Shown here one piece after another: positions 13,748-20,904 of a DNA stretch of 44,765 nt. This DNA comes from a virus, in IMG/VR virus record IMGVR_UViG_3300020152_000001, positions 1 to 44,765 of that record; one strand, 5' to 3'. The notes beneath the pieces are model-generated. The model was not told the origin of the DNA and ran no database searches. It saw only the letters and a list, made by a program, of their open reading frames with translations. Position 1 is the first letter of the stretch. Each line of letters opens with the position of its first letter. Position numbers and translations under genes: made by a program.

Positions 13748-14383
13748 TTATCCGTTGGCGGTCTCCCTTGCTTCCTGAGTGAAACTGAGGGCGATTAGGT
13801 GCAGTGCTGACACTGCCCGGCCGTCAGCGAATTTCTGAGGGTACTTCGCAGCGACATAGTCACACCACGAATCCCACCAATAAGCAGAGTCACCATGCGC
13901 GCGCCACGTTGCGTTATAGGTGCGGATTCGCTCTTGAACCGTTGCAACAGTCAGCGTCTTAGGCGTGCGGAAGTGTGTGGCGCTGAGGCCTAGGCGCTGG
14001 AGGTTGTTTCCGTCCAAGCAGGCGCCGCGCCCTATCAGCATTTGCGCAAAAAACGAGGCCTTCACAATCTGAAAGCCCGGAACGCGCATAAGGTCCAATA
14101 CCAGCGAGTCGAGCGCGTCGGGCGCCTTGCTGCGGCGGGCCTTGTTAGCGCGCTTGCGAATCTCTTCAGCGTTCGCAGCAAGGTAGGCGAACCCCTCGCG
14201 CTTCCATCCGAAGAGGTATTGCGAGCGTTCGCCCATAAGCGCGATAGAGCGCATTTGGGACGGCATCAGATAGAACGGCTGACGGATAGACAACAGCGTC
14301 AGCAAGCCGGCGCCGAATACAGCGCGCGAGTCGTGCTCGCATGCGGCGTTAATCGCGGCGCAATGTTCGCGGAAATAGCTCAT
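13748..14383 (-). CDS. Helix-hairpin-helix-like protein, possibly glycosylase-related
   Basis: 211 aa, mainly helical. The segment VPGFQIVKASFFAQMLIGRG, then ACLDGNNLQRLGL, resembles the helix-hairpin-helix and following loop of HhH-GPD DNA glycosylase-like phage proteins (PG-x-G-x-x-KA-x-F pattern). The usual Gly pair and the GPD catalytic Asp are not clearly kept, so a binding rather than a catalytic role is possible. It is translationally coupled to the small basic gene upstream (ATGA). Confidence 0.7.
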   Translation of the reverse strand: MSYFREHCAAINAACEHDSRAVFGAGLLTLLSIRQPFYLMPSQMRSIALMGERSQYLFGWKREGFAYLAANAEEIRKRANKARRSKAPDALDSLVLDLMRVPGFQIVKASFFAQMLIGRGACLDGNNLQRLGLSATHFRTPKTLTVATVQERIRTYNATWRAHGDSAYWWDSWCDYVAAKYPQKFADGRAVSALHLIALSFTQEARETANG

Positions 14384-14523
14384 TGCCGGCGCTCCGATTC
14401 CTTGGCATCGCGTGCGGCCTTGCGCGCTTCGAAGCGTTCGCGCTTGTCTTGCGCGTCATAGTCGCGAGCGGCGGCCGAACGGCGCCCCTCGAATTCATCG
14501 CCGCGCCTGTAGGTCTTGCCCAT
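14380..14523 (-). CDS. 47-aa charged peptide
   Basis: MGKTYRRGDEFEGRR followed by an Arg/Lys/Glu/Ala-rich helix (DYDAQDKRERFEARKAAR). It starts with a GGGAGCT ribosome-binding site behind a dedicated promoter and ends in an ATGA overlap with the next gene. Likely a small nucleic-acid-binding or adaptor peptide; no family recognised. Confidence 0.7.
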   Translation of the reverse strand: MGKTYRRGDEFEGRRSAAARDYDAQDKRERFEARKAARDAKESERRQ

Positions 14524-14549
14524 TGCCTAGCTCCCTAGCGGTCTCTTAC

Positions 14550-14577
14550 GCGTAGCAAGTCCTGCTTACGGTGGCAA
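14550..14577 (-). promoter_or_regulatory. Promoter upstream of the 47-aa gene
   Basis: Minus strand TTGCCA, 16 nt, CTACGC with G before it, preceded by TTTCCGC. A TTAACG site lies ~35 nt upstream of the -35. Confidence 0.6.
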
Positions 14578-14609
14578 GCGGAAATTGCGCACGCGTCAGC
14601 GAAAAGAGC

Positions 14610-14785
14610 GTTAACGGCGGCGGGTGTCTAGGTAGGGTTAACTGCGGCGGGTGCGTTGGGTAAGGTTAACTGGCCGCGTGTCTGAGTTAAGGTTAACGCG
14701 GATCGGGCTAGGGGCTAACGTTAACGGCGGCGGCTGCGGCGTTAACCATGCCTCTTAACTGCGTTGGGTGTTAACGGCGTTGGGT
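14610..14785. repeat. TTAAC cluster, left copy
   Basis: Eight (G/C)TTAAC sites within 175 bp, most as GGTTAACT, GTTAACG or GTTAACC, interspersed with three GCGTTGGGT nonamers (14653, 14761, 14777) and GGCGGCGG blocks. Half-sites resemble CtrA-type TTAACC boxes of alphaproteobacteria, but the canonical N7 spacing is not evident. The right end runs into the 34-aa membrane peptide gene. Confidence 0.7.
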
Positions 14786-14875
14786 TGCGGCGAACGCCGC
14801 GAACCATGCAAGCGCCACAAGCGCGACGCCAGCAAGCGCGAGCGCCGCGCCTGCGCGGTCTAAGGCGCGGCGCAT
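14771..14875 (-). CDS. 34-aa single-pass membrane peptide
   Basis: MRRALDRAG, then a ~18-residue hydrophobic helix (ALALAGVALVALAWFAAFAA), then TQRR. The start lies inside the 3' end of the preceding membrane-protein gene. Charge at both ends with one helix is compatible with a small holin-like or membrane-modulating peptide, but that is only a guess. Confidence 0.55.
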   Translation of the reverse strand: MRRALDRAGAALALAGVALVALAWFAAFAATQRR

Positions 14876-15057
14876 TGCACGGCGCCCGCGACGCCAAACG
14901 CCGCCGCAGCAAGCCCTAGGGCGATAAACAGAATGGCGGCCAGCATGAAGACTCGGCATGCGTTATCAACAAACACGCTGAGGGCGCCGTAAGGCTCCCA
15001 TGCAAGCTCCCATGCGTCGGCGATGCGCTCTAGGCGCGTGAGTTTGCGTTTAGGCAT
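14860..15057 (-). CDS. 65-aa membrane protein
   Basis: A basic N-terminal half (MPKRKLTRLERIADAWELAW) is followed by one strong transmembrane helix (FMLAAILFIALGLAAAAFGVAG). The start overlaps the end of the upstream gene by 8 nt. It forms a mini-operon with the 34-aa membrane peptide, so two membrane peptides are made together. Function unknown. Confidence 0.7.
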   Translation of the reverse strand: MPKRKLTRLERIADAWELAWEPYGALSVFVDNACRVFMLAAILFIALGLAAAAFGVAGAVQCAAP

Positions 15058-15253
15058 GATAGACTCCCTTAGGGCCTGAGTATTCGCGGAGAGCGCGCTC
15101 CAGGTCCGCCATGTTGCGAACGGGGCGCCCGCGCATTTGAGCGGCGCGGATAGCGGCCTTAACGAGGTAGTGACCTTTCGCACCGAGGGCGCCGCGCATA
15201 TGTGCCGAGTCCAGCGCTTTGACGATCGCGTAACCGTTGACTTGCTTGGCCAT
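15050..15253 (-). CDS. 67-aa basic protein, unknown
   Basis: Starts MAKQVNGYAIVKALD; the chosen ATG sits just after a CAACGGGAG ribosome-binding leader shared with neighbouring transcription units. Basic and helical (KGHYLVKAAIRAAQMRGRPVRN). First gene of a three-gene unit with the two membrane peptides. No family recognised. Confidence 0.75.
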   Translation of the reverse strand: MAKQVNGYAIVKALDSAHMRGALGAKGHYLVKAAIRAAQMRGRPVRNMADLERALREYSGPKGVYHA

Positions 15254-15279
15254 TGCCTTAGCTCCCGTTGTGTGTATAG

Positions 15280-15307
15280 GCGTAACACACACTTACGCGA
15301 GGCGCAA
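15280..15307 (-). promoter_or_regulatory. Promoter of the 67-aa gene and membrane peptides
   Basis: Minus strand TTGCGC, 16 nt, TTACGC with G before it, preceded by GGGCGTAAGTTTCGC. The leader ends ACACAACGGGAGCTAAGG before the ATG. Confidence 0.7.
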
Positions 15308-15417
15308 GCGAAACTTACGCCCGCAAGGCAAGAAAGAGGGTCAACGCGAGTTAACGCGTCGACCCTCTCAAGTGAAGGCGCCTAAAACAACGGGAAAGCG
15401 GGCGCCGGCGCTTGTCT

Positions 15418-15648
15418 CTAGCGTTCGCGTTCGCAGGTCAACAGCACCTCGACTCCGCCGCGCTCCGCGACTTCGAGCGCATAAGCGCAATCTTGCGCGC
15501 TTAAACCGGAGTCGAGCGTTTCAGCTTCGAGCGTCGCGCCTTGCGCGTAGTAGCTCACTAGCTCGAAGCGCGGGACGTTGACGCGGTCAACAATCCAAAG
15601 GCAAAGCCAAAGCGCGGCAACGCCGCAGGCGAAACTAAGCCAGCGCAT
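15418..15648 (-). CDS. 76-aa membrane-anchored protein
   Basis: An N-terminal hydrophobic helix (LSFACGVAALWLCLWIVD, residues ~4-21) would act as a signal anchor. The remainder (~55 residues) is acidic with two Cys (QDCAYALEVA, LLTCERER), perhaps disulfide-linked in the periplasm. The ATG overlaps the previous stop (TAATG). Function unknown. Confidence 0.75.
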   Translation of the reverse strand: MRWLSFACGVAALWLCLWIVDRVNVPRFELVSYYAQGATLEAETLDSGLSAQDCAYALEVAERGGVEVLLTCERER

Positions 15649-15998
15649 TATTTCACGCTGACGATTTGGAGGCGTTCGCCGAATTGCGCCTGAGCTTGCT
15701 CTAGGCGCGTCGACTCCTCTGCGGCGTCGAATTCGCGCTTCCAACGCCGCTTAGCGTAGCCGGCGAATGCGCGATCCTTTGCGCCACGCGGCCGGAATTC
15801 AGCCACGAAAAAAGAGCGGCCGGGGTGAGCGCTGCGAACGTACTTGAACGCGGTATCAAGCGCGGCGTTCAATTCGTCAGCGTTGCGCGCTTCGACTTCC
15901 TGCCGATAGGGCATAGGATCGAGCGGGCGATGGGTGCAGGAAGTGTAACCGTCCCGCTTCTCGAATTCGCAGAAGTGAGCGTAAATCAGCACGCGCAT
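15648..15998 (-). CDS. Hypothetical soluble protein
   Basis: 116 aa. It begins MRVLIYAHFCEFEKRDG, followed by a mixed alpha/beta body with a long charged C-terminal helix (KRRWKREFDAAEESTRLEQAQAQF). No catalytic motif. It is coupled to the membrane-anchored gene downstream and overlaps the small gene upstream by ~13 nt. Function unknown. Confidence 0.78.
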   Translation of the reverse strand: MRVLIYAHFCEFEKRDGYTSCTHRPLDPMPYRQEVEARNADELNAALDTAFKYVRSAHPGRSFFVAEFRPRGAKDRAFAGYAKRRWKREFDAAEESTRLEQAQAQFGERLQIVSVK

Positions 15999-16156
15999 TG
16001 CAGAGTCTCCCGTTCCATCTCACGCGCGATAAATCCGCGCTCCAATTCGCTCGAAGCTTGTTCAAGCCACATGCGTTTGAGCTTGCGAGTCGGCGAGGTC
16101 GCAGCAAGGCGGAGAGATTGCTCCGCTTGCTCGAAGTAAAAACGAGAGGCGCGCAT
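15986..16156 (-). CDS. 56-aa helical peptide
   Basis: MRASRFYFEQAEQSLRLAAT, followed by basic KRMWLEQASSELERGFIARE and a Cys-Ala-Cys end. The start overlaps the stop of the preceding gene (TAATG) and its end overlaps the next start, so it is part of the same translationally coupled chain. Function unknown. Confidence 0.65.
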   Translation of the reverse strand: MRASRFYFEQAEQSLRLAATSPTRKLKRMWLEQASSELERGFIAREMERETLQCAC

Positions 16157-16320
16157 TAGCGGGCGCCTTTCGTCAGCTTGGCGCGCATATCAGCCGCCAC
16201 ATGCTTGCCTTGGCGATAATCCGCCACCGGCGGAACCTGAGGGCGAATGTTGCGGCCTTCCCAGTCTTCGCGCGTTTCTTGCGGGGCGCGGATCAGGTCG
16301 GAAACTTTGCCTTTGAACAT
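16156..16320 (-). CDS. 54-aa peptide, unknown
   Basis: MFKGKVSDLIRAPQETRED and a Pro/Gly-containing extended middle (IRPQVPPVADYRQGKH). The ATG at 16320 is preferred over one further upstream because CAACGGGAG lies just before it, as in the sister units. First gene of a five-gene leftward unit. Confidence 0.7.
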   Translation of the reverse strand: MFKGKVSDLIRAPQETREDWEGRNIRPQVPPVADYRQGKHVAADMRAKLTKGAR

Positions 16321-16344
16321 TTTCGTTCTCCCGTTGTGTGTCTG

Positions 16345-16372
16345 TTGTAATTCAGACTTACGCACTAGGCAA
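16345..16372 (-). promoter_or_regulatory. Promoter of the 16.3-15.4 kb unit
   Basis: Minus strand TTGCCT, 16 nt, TTACAA, preceded by ATTTTCGC; the spacer includes GCGTAAG. Leader ends ACACAACGGGAG. Confidence 0.65.
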
Positions 16373-16433
16373 GCGAAAATTGCACGCCAAAGCAGGAAAA
16401 GAGAGTCAACGAAAGTTTAACTAACGCTCCCGC

Positions 16434-16883
16434 TTAGTGGCGCGGATCGACTCCGCGTTGCTGACACGCGGCGCGATAGTCCGCTAAGGCCTTGCGCTTC
16501 ATTGCCACGCGCTCGCGGCGCCGTGTGTGATAGTCGCGGCATTGCTGGCGCCATTTGTTCGCCCAGTCCGACTCCGTTGGCGTCAGTAGCTCCAGGATCG
16601 ACTCCGGACAGCGCGCGATATAGGGCCCCATATCCTCGCTTTGCTCTTTGACTCCGAACGTGTAACCGTCCGCCGCGCTTGGCGCGAATTTCAGAATATG
16701 GGCAGCCGCCCAGACTTTGCGCGTTCCATCCGGCGCCACGTGCTCGACTGCGGCGTAAAATTCGTTCCGCGCCACGATTCCGCTTTTCAGCACGCGGCGA
16801 CTCCCGTTGGAGTCCGTCCAAGTCAAATTGCGCTCTAGGTCCGCTTTGACGTTGGCGGGCTTGGGGTAAAACGTCCAACCCAT
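16434..16883 (-). CDS. DUF6927-like protein (MGWTFYP start)
   Basis: 149 aa. The N terminus MGWTFYPKPANVKADLERNLTW matches a pattern I associate with small plasmid and phage proteins of alphaproteobacteria (DUF6927 group). It is followed by a strand-rich body (FYAAVEHVAPDGTRKVWAAAHIL, FGVKEQSEDMGPY) and a basic C-terminal helix (RDYHTRRRERVAMKRKALADY). Role unknown; such genes often lie with anti-restriction or regulatory genes, which is context rather than evidence. Coupled to the upstream gene by overlapping stop and start. Confidence 0.75.
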   Translation of the reverse strand: MGWTFYPKPANVKADLERNLTWTDSNGSRRVLKSGIVARNEFYAAVEHVAPDGTRKVWAAAHILKFAPSAADGYTFGVKEQSEDMGPYIARCPESILELLTPTESDWANKWRQQCRDYHTRRRERVAMKRKALADYRAACQQRGVDPRH

Positions 16884-17245
16884 TAGGCCGCTCCCGCGCC
16901 AACGGCGCCGGCGGCGCCCAGATAATGCGAGATGTCCAAAATATCCGCGCTCCCGTCCGGATAGCTCACGAAAACCGCTAGCTGCGCTGCGGCGCGGCCG
17001 TGAACGGTAGCAATCTCGCGAAGAGCGGCGCGCGTCTCTTCGGAGTCTTCGCAGGCAATTTGATAGGTGACTCCAGGCTCTTCGAAGAGCTTACCGGAGT
17101 CGTCAATCCATCCGCCGAACGAGTCCAGCGCCGTAAAGCCGCCAAAGCGCTTGGCAATGGCGCGACGCAGTGAGTAGTGGACGGCTTTCAGGTCGGCGCC
17201 GTCGTTATCCGCCTTAGGCAGGATGATTTGAGCGAGTCGCAACAT
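16883..17245 (-). CDS. Hypothetical protein
   Basis: 120 aa, alpha/beta, with an acidic middle (YQIACEDSEETRAALREIATVHG) and an Ala/Gly-rich end. Preceded by the shared leader GACACAACGGGAGCTAAC. No domain recognised. First gene of the two-gene unit with the DUF6927-like gene. Confidence 0.75.
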   Translation of the reverse strand: MLRLAQIILPKADNDGADLKAVHYSLRRAIAKRFGGFTALDSFGGWIDDSGKLFEEPGVTYQIACEDSEETRAALREIATVHGRAAAQLAVFVSYPDGSADILDISHYLGAAGAVGAGAA

Positions 17246-17270
17246 GTGTTAGCTCCCGTTGTGTCAGCAT

Positions 17271-17298
17271 GCGTAACACGTGCAATTCTGACTGACAA
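17271..17298 (-). promoter_or_regulatory. Leftward member of a divergent promoter pair
   Basis: Minus strand TTGTCA, 16 nt, TTACGC with G before it, preceded by TTTCCCGC. Its upstream side faces the rightward promoter 40 nt away, with a TTAAC site between them. Confidence 0.7.
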
Positions 17299-17337
17299 GC
17301 GGGAAACGTGACTAACTCGCCTTAACGTCGTTTTCGC

Positions 17338-17365
17338 TTGCTTTTGGCGTAAGTGTGCGTTACGC
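17338..17365 (+). promoter_or_regulatory. Rightward member of a divergent promoter pair
   Basis: TTGCTT, 16 nt, TTACGC with G before it, preceded by GTTTTCGC; the spacer holds GGCGTAAGTG. The leader CAACGGGAG precedes the ATG at 17390. Confidence 0.7.
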
Positions 17366-17389
17366 GTAAGACCTCAACGGGAGTCTGCT

Positions 17390-17527
17390 ATGAACGCACA
17401 AGCTAGAGAAGGCATCGCCGCAGGCCTCGCGCTTGCCGCAATCGCGCTGAAGCGCGAAAAGGAAGCCAAGGCCGCCGCGTTGCTGGCGTTCGCTCGGAAC
17501 CCTCGCAACGCTAAGGAAGTCCGCTAA
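17390..17527 (+). CDS. 45-aa helical peptide
   Basis: MNAQAREGIAAGLALAAIAL, then KREKEAKAAALLAFARNPRN. An amphipathic helix with a moderately hydrophobic N-terminal stretch; it may associate with membrane. A CAACGGGAG ribosome-binding leader precedes it and the next gene starts 1 nt after its stop. Confidence 0.7.
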   Translation: MNAQAREGIAAGLALAAIALKREKEAKAAALLAFARNPRNAKEVR

Positions 17528-17528
17528 C

Positions 17529-17843
17529 ATGCAACAGCACGAACGCGCCGTAATTTCCAAGATGATCAGCGACGCGCTGGCGCTTGGCTACGTTGTCAGC
17601 ATTTGGGAGGGTGAAGGCTGGGCGATCAAACGCAGCGCCGACAAAGCCGCGATTCTCGCCGCGTGCGCCTCAACCGATTCTGACAATTTCATTTTTCGCG
17701 ACGCCAGCGGCGAACGCGTCGGCGCCGTCCTAGTCGTCTACGGGAACGATGCCGGGGAGACGATCGCCGACAATACCGACAATGAAGCCATAAACGCGCT
17801 CTTGAAGGGCGCGGAAGAGCTGCAGGAAAGGCAAGCCGCGTAG
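17529..17843 (+). CDS. Hypothetical protein
   Basis: 104 aa, alpha/beta: a helix (RAVISKMISDALALGYVVS), strands (SIWEGEGWAIKRS, RVGAVLVVYGND) and an acidic C-terminal helix. The layout resembles small proteins seen on alphaproteobacterial prophages and plasmids. No catalytic motif. Rightward mini-operon with the 45-aa peptide. Confidence 0.78.
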   Translation: MQQHERAVISKMISDALALGYVVSIWEGEGWAIKRSADKAAILAACASTDSDNFIFRDASGERVGAVLVVYGNDAGETIADNTDNEAINALLKGAEELQERQAA

Positions 17844-17881
17844 TTAGCGGCCGGTGACCATGCCGTCGATCGAGGCACATG

Positions 17882-18160
17882 GTTAACCGCCTGGGCGTTG
17901 GGTAGGGTTAACGCCGGCCGCCGCCTGCGTTAACGTTAACGGGCCAGCTCCGGCCCCTTAACCCTACTTTTCAAGCTTAACAGGCCACCGCTGGCCGGTT
18001 AACCTTAACGCCGCAAGTGATCGCGTTAACCTTAACTTTCAACCTTAAGCCATTAACCTTACTTTTTAAGATGAACCGCCCGAGATCGCCGCGTTAACCT
18101 TACCGCTGCCGCCGATCGTCGGATTTTAACCTTAATGCGACCTCCCAAATTAACCCTACC
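17882..18160. repeat. TTAAC cluster, right copy
   Basis: At least twelve TTAAC/TTAAG sites in ~280 bp, many as TTAACCTTA or GTTAACCTTAA, with one GCGTTGGGT (17895). Several pairs are spaced as TTAA-N9-TTAA. Together with the left cluster at 14.6-14.8 kb it brackets the accessory block 14.8-17.85 kb. No gene is present. Confidence 0.7.
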
Positions 18161-18168
18161 TAGTTCGC

Positions 18169-18320
18169 GCCAAAACTCGACCGTGTCATGACTCGCCAAA
18201 ACGCTCCCGTGTCATGATTGGCCAAAATGCTCCCGCGTCATGACGCCCCAAAACGCGCTCGTGTCATGAACTGCCAAAACGCTCCCGTGTCATGATTGCC
18301 AAAACGCTCCGGTGTCATGA
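18169..18320. repeat. Iteron array, six 23-bp units at 26-bp spacing
   Basis: Unit GCCAAAACGCTCCCGTGTCA followed by TGA. Copies begin at 18169, 18195, 18221, 18247, 18273 and 18298 (steps 26, 26, 26, 26, 25). Each ends in GTGTCATGA or a close variant containing TCATGA. Units are directly repeated with only 2-3 nt between them, like replication iterons or an operator array rather than CRISPR. The HTH-like gene at 18584 lies downstream. Confidence 0.85.
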
Positions 18321-18583
18321 TTGTGCTCGGCCGCTGGGACATCGCACCCGCTGCGGGGATCAGCTGGCGCATCTGGACGTTGGGATGGGGCATGACGACG
18401 AACGGCGGGGACGACACGACGCAGCGCAGTCTCCGCTGCAGCACCGGGGTTGAATACGGCGATACCGTGCTCGATCTTAACCAATTCAGGGTGGGCCAAA
18501 GGCGCAACTACACTGGTGCGTTGGGTGTTGGCCTTGGAAGCCCGGCGACTACCGGCGCCGGCTCGACTGGAGTCGTCCTGCCG
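18321..18583. other. Region without a clear gene
   Basis: About 260 bp between the iteron array and the HTH-like gene. Open frames exist on both strands but none has a clear ribosome-binding site or convincing composition, and some read through the iterons. One GCGTTGGGT occurs at 18518. It may hold the leader of the downstream gene. Confidence 0.4.
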
Positions 18584-18853
18584 ATGCCGATGCGCTCGGA
18601 CACAATGTCGCCCGAGAAGTTCCGCGAGTGCCTTGCCGTGATCTTCGGCGGCCACGGCGCCCAGACGATTTTCGCCCGAGGCGTCGGGCTCAACTTCTCC
18701 ACGGTGCAACGCTACCTCAGCGGCAGCCTGCCTATCCCCCAGCACATTGTCGTGCTCGTGCAGGCTCTCTACCAGCTGCGAATGGCTGGCCAGGAGCTGC
18801 CGCCGGCCTTCCGGCAACGGCGGGACGATCGCCGTCGAGCTGACGGCGGCTAA
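18584..18853 (+). CDS. Small HTH-like DNA-binding protein
   Basis: 89 aa. MSPEKFRECLAVIFGG, then GAQTIFARGVGLNFSTVQRY, then LSGSLPIPQHIVVLVQAL looks like a Cro/C1-type helix-turn-helix in which FARGVGLNFSTVQRYLSG spans helices 2-3. The C terminus is basic and Arg-rich. The start is chosen at the first of three nearby ATGs, with GGAG ~12 nt upstream. Lying between two repeat arrays, it is a candidate binder of one of them. Function inferred. Confidence 0.65.
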   Translation: MPMRSDTMSPEKFRECLAVIFGGHGAQTIFARGVGLNFSTVQRYLSGSLPIPQHIVVLVQALYQLRMAGQELPPAFRQRRDDRRRADGG

Positions 18854-18881
18854 ATCGCACGTTTTGACCCCGGCCCATGTT

Positions 18882-19013
18882 AAAATGGCCAGGGTCCCTG
18901 CCCCATCTCAAAATCTAAAGGGTCCCCGTTCCAAAATCGCGAGGGTCCCCGGTTGAAAATGCCCAAGGTCCCCGGCGACATCTAGGGCCCCCTTCGAGAT
19001 CGCAAGGGTCCCC
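18882..19013. repeat. AAAAT/AGGGTCCCC direct-repeat array
   Basis: AGGGTCCC(C/T) or close variants at 18891, 18919, 18942, 18965, 18984 and 19005. The first four are each preceded by AAAAT exactly 9 nt upstream (18882, 18910, 18933, 18956). Spacing is mostly 23 bp. The GGGTCCC core is near-palindromic and also occurs at 13.4-13.6 kb. Position: downstream of both the terminase gene and the HTH-like gene. Confidence 0.75.
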
Positions 19014-19071
19014 AGGGGGACAGAAAATCCTTGTTTTAGGACCGGCACAAAAATCCAATGATTTCACGCGT

Positions 19072-19105
19072 TTAGGCCCCCGGTCAGAAAAACCGAGGGC
19101 CCTAA
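19072..19105. terminator. Hairpin after the terminase gene
   Basis: On the minus strand TTAGGGCCCTCGGT pairs with ACCGGGGGCCTAA around a T-rich loop (TTTTCTG). It lies just past the terL stop in the leftward direction and would also face rightward transcription from the HTH-like gene. Confidence 0.65.
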
Positions 19106-19131
19106 GTGTCAGAAAATGTGCAGGTTTTTGG

Positions 19132-20904
19132 TTAATTGACCACTTTTGCCGCCTCGGCGGCGGCGGCCCGGGCGGCGGCGACGAGTTCATTGACCTCGCC
19201 GGGCGTGCCCATCTGGGCGGCCTTGGGGGCGTCTTCGGATTCGACGCGGGTCCCCTGCTGGGCGCCGGCGTGCGCCGCCCCCTTCAGCTTCTTGGTCCCG
19301 CCGCTGCGCTTGTTCCGGGCCCACGCGAGGTACTGCGATGTCGAGTCGACTTGGTCGTCATAGGCCGTCGAGCCCTCGCCCGCATACTCGAAAACCTCCT
19401 TCTCGTACTCGGCCAGCCACAAGGCGCGATTGGGGAGGACGACTTCGCCGAGGCCGAACATCGGAGACACGCCATCGAAGCGAAATTCCTTCGACAGGTT
19501 CGTGATCTCGATCGGGATGATGATCGCCGGCGCCAAGCCGCGCCGTTGTTGGATGTATTGGGTCCCTGAGCCTCGGTCTTCGACCAGGATAGCCGTGCTC
19601 ACGCCTGGGAATTCGTTCTGCCACGCCCGTGTCGTGTTCTCGATCAGGGAGATCAGGTCATCGAACTCGACCTTGGTCCGCTTCACGTCGACGAGGTAGT
19701 GCCGGCGGTCAGTGGTCTCGATCCAGACGGTTACGACCGTGTAATCGTGCCGCTCCTGGGCCTTGTTGGCGGAGTCGACAGAAATCGTCAGCCGGCGGAC
19801 GATCGGCAGCTCGCCTGGGAGGTTTCTCGGCAGCTCGTCGTACCGGGCGATCTCGCCCTTAACCATACCCCCGCCTTCATTCGTCGGGGACCCCTGATAG
19901 AGCGAATTCCAGTCGCGTGCGGGGATACTCGCCTTCAAAGCGAGCAGGTATTCCAAATCGAAAAGCTCTGGCCAAAGTGCTTCGCCTTCGGCTCGGCCAA
20001 GCGGGTCGTTAGGCCCGGCGACGGCCGGCAGGTTGATGATCGTCCAGGGGTAGCCCTTGCGCTGCTTGTGCAGCTCTTCGACACGGCCGCAGAGATCGTC
20101 CTCATGCCACCGTGTTGCCACGATATACATCGGGCTCCGGGGCAGCAAACGCGTTGTGAAGTCAGCGGAAAACCAGTCCCAGACCTTCTTGCGAACGATC
20201 TCGGATTCGGCGTCCTCACGGCTGGCGAACGGGTCATCGACGCCGGCGCAATGGGCGCGATAGCCGGCGATGCCTTGGCCGACGCCTTTAGTCGCGTAAC
20301 TGCCACCAGTGGTGAGCGCCCAAAACCCGGCAGCGTTGCTGTCACGGGTAATCCCCACATCAGGGAAAACCAGTTTGAACTTCTCTGACCGCACGATTTC
20401 TCGCACGGGTTTTGAGAGTTGGTCCTCGCAGAACTTCTGAGTGTGGCCCGCCTGGATGAATCGCCGACGAGGATTCCGGCCAAGCCACCATGCAGGAAAG
20501 CGGTGACTCGAATACGTCGACTTCGCATGCCCTGGTGGCATGCTAATCATCAGTCGGATGATCTCGCCTCGCGACATCGCCATGAGGTTGTCGCAGAGGA
20601 AAAGATGGTGACGTGCCGGCGGCTCTTCCGGGTTCATGAACTCCGAAAAGGCGCTGAAGTCGTCGTAGCTGGCCTCGCAGAGCTTCGTCAGATACTCAGC
20701 TTCGAAGCGCTGATGCATCTCTTCGAGCGCCATGAAAGCGCTCTCGGGATCATCGGTGCCGGTGAGTTTTTCGACGTGCGGAAGTATCGCGGCGTCGATC
20801 GGCTTCCCCTGCTGAAGAGAAGCTTCGACGCTGCGTTGCCACGTCACCATCCGGGCGAGTGCCGAACGATAACGGATGCGCTCTTTTATCGGGAGGTGAG
20901 CCAT
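19132..20904 (-). CDS. terL: Terminase large subunit
   Basis: 590 aa. ATP-driven DNA packaging motor with nuclease. ATPase: Walker A MPPGHAKST at ~122-130; GVDDP Walker-B-like at ~221-225; coupling motif VATRWHEDDL at ~262-271. Nuclease: SVDSAN with Asp ~377, LVEDRGSG with Glu ~442, YDDQVDSTSQYL with Asp ~517/520. The C terminus (~540-590) is a low-complexity Ala-rich tail. Preceded by the small-subunit-like gene with adjacent stop and start, as in many phages. The separation from portal by 8 kb of repeats and small genes is atypical. Confidence 0.97.
   Translation of the reverse strand: MAHLPIKERIRYRSALARMVTWQRSVEASLQQGKPIDAAILPHVEKLTGTDDPESAFMALEEMHQRFEAEYLTKLCEASYDDFSAFSEFMNPEEPPARHHLFLCDNLMAMSRGEIIRLMISMPPGHAKSTYSSHRFPAWWLGRNPRRRFIQAGHTQKFCEDQLSKPVREIVRSEKFKLVFPDVGITRDSNAAGFWALTTGGSYATKGVGQGIAGYRAHCAGVDDPFASREDAESEIVRKKVWDWFSADFTTRLLPRSPMYIVATRWHEDDLCGRVEELHKQRKGYPWTIINLPAVAGPNDPLGRAEGEALWPELFDLEYLLALKASIPARDWNSLYQGSPTNEGGGMVKGEIARYDELPRNLPGELPIVRRLTISVDSANKAQERHDYTVVTVWIETTDRRHYLVDVKRTKVEFDDLISLIENTTRAWQNEFPGVSTAILVEDRGSGTQYIQQRRGLAPAIIIPIEITNLSKEFRFDGVSPMFGLGEVVLPNRALWLAEYEKEVFEYAGEGSTAYDDQVDSTSQYLAWARNKRSGGTKKLKGAAHAGAQQGTRVESEDAPKAAQMGTPGEVNELVAAARAAAAEAAKVVN

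Noticed and set aside
18169-18320. CRISPR array
   Set aside because: Units are near-contiguous with only 2-3 nt between them, no spacers, no cas genes; it is an iteron array.
18290-18817. Leftward 175-codon frame over the iterons and HTH-like gene
   Set aside because: Reads through repeats and opposite a better-supported HTH-like gene; no ribosome-binding site.
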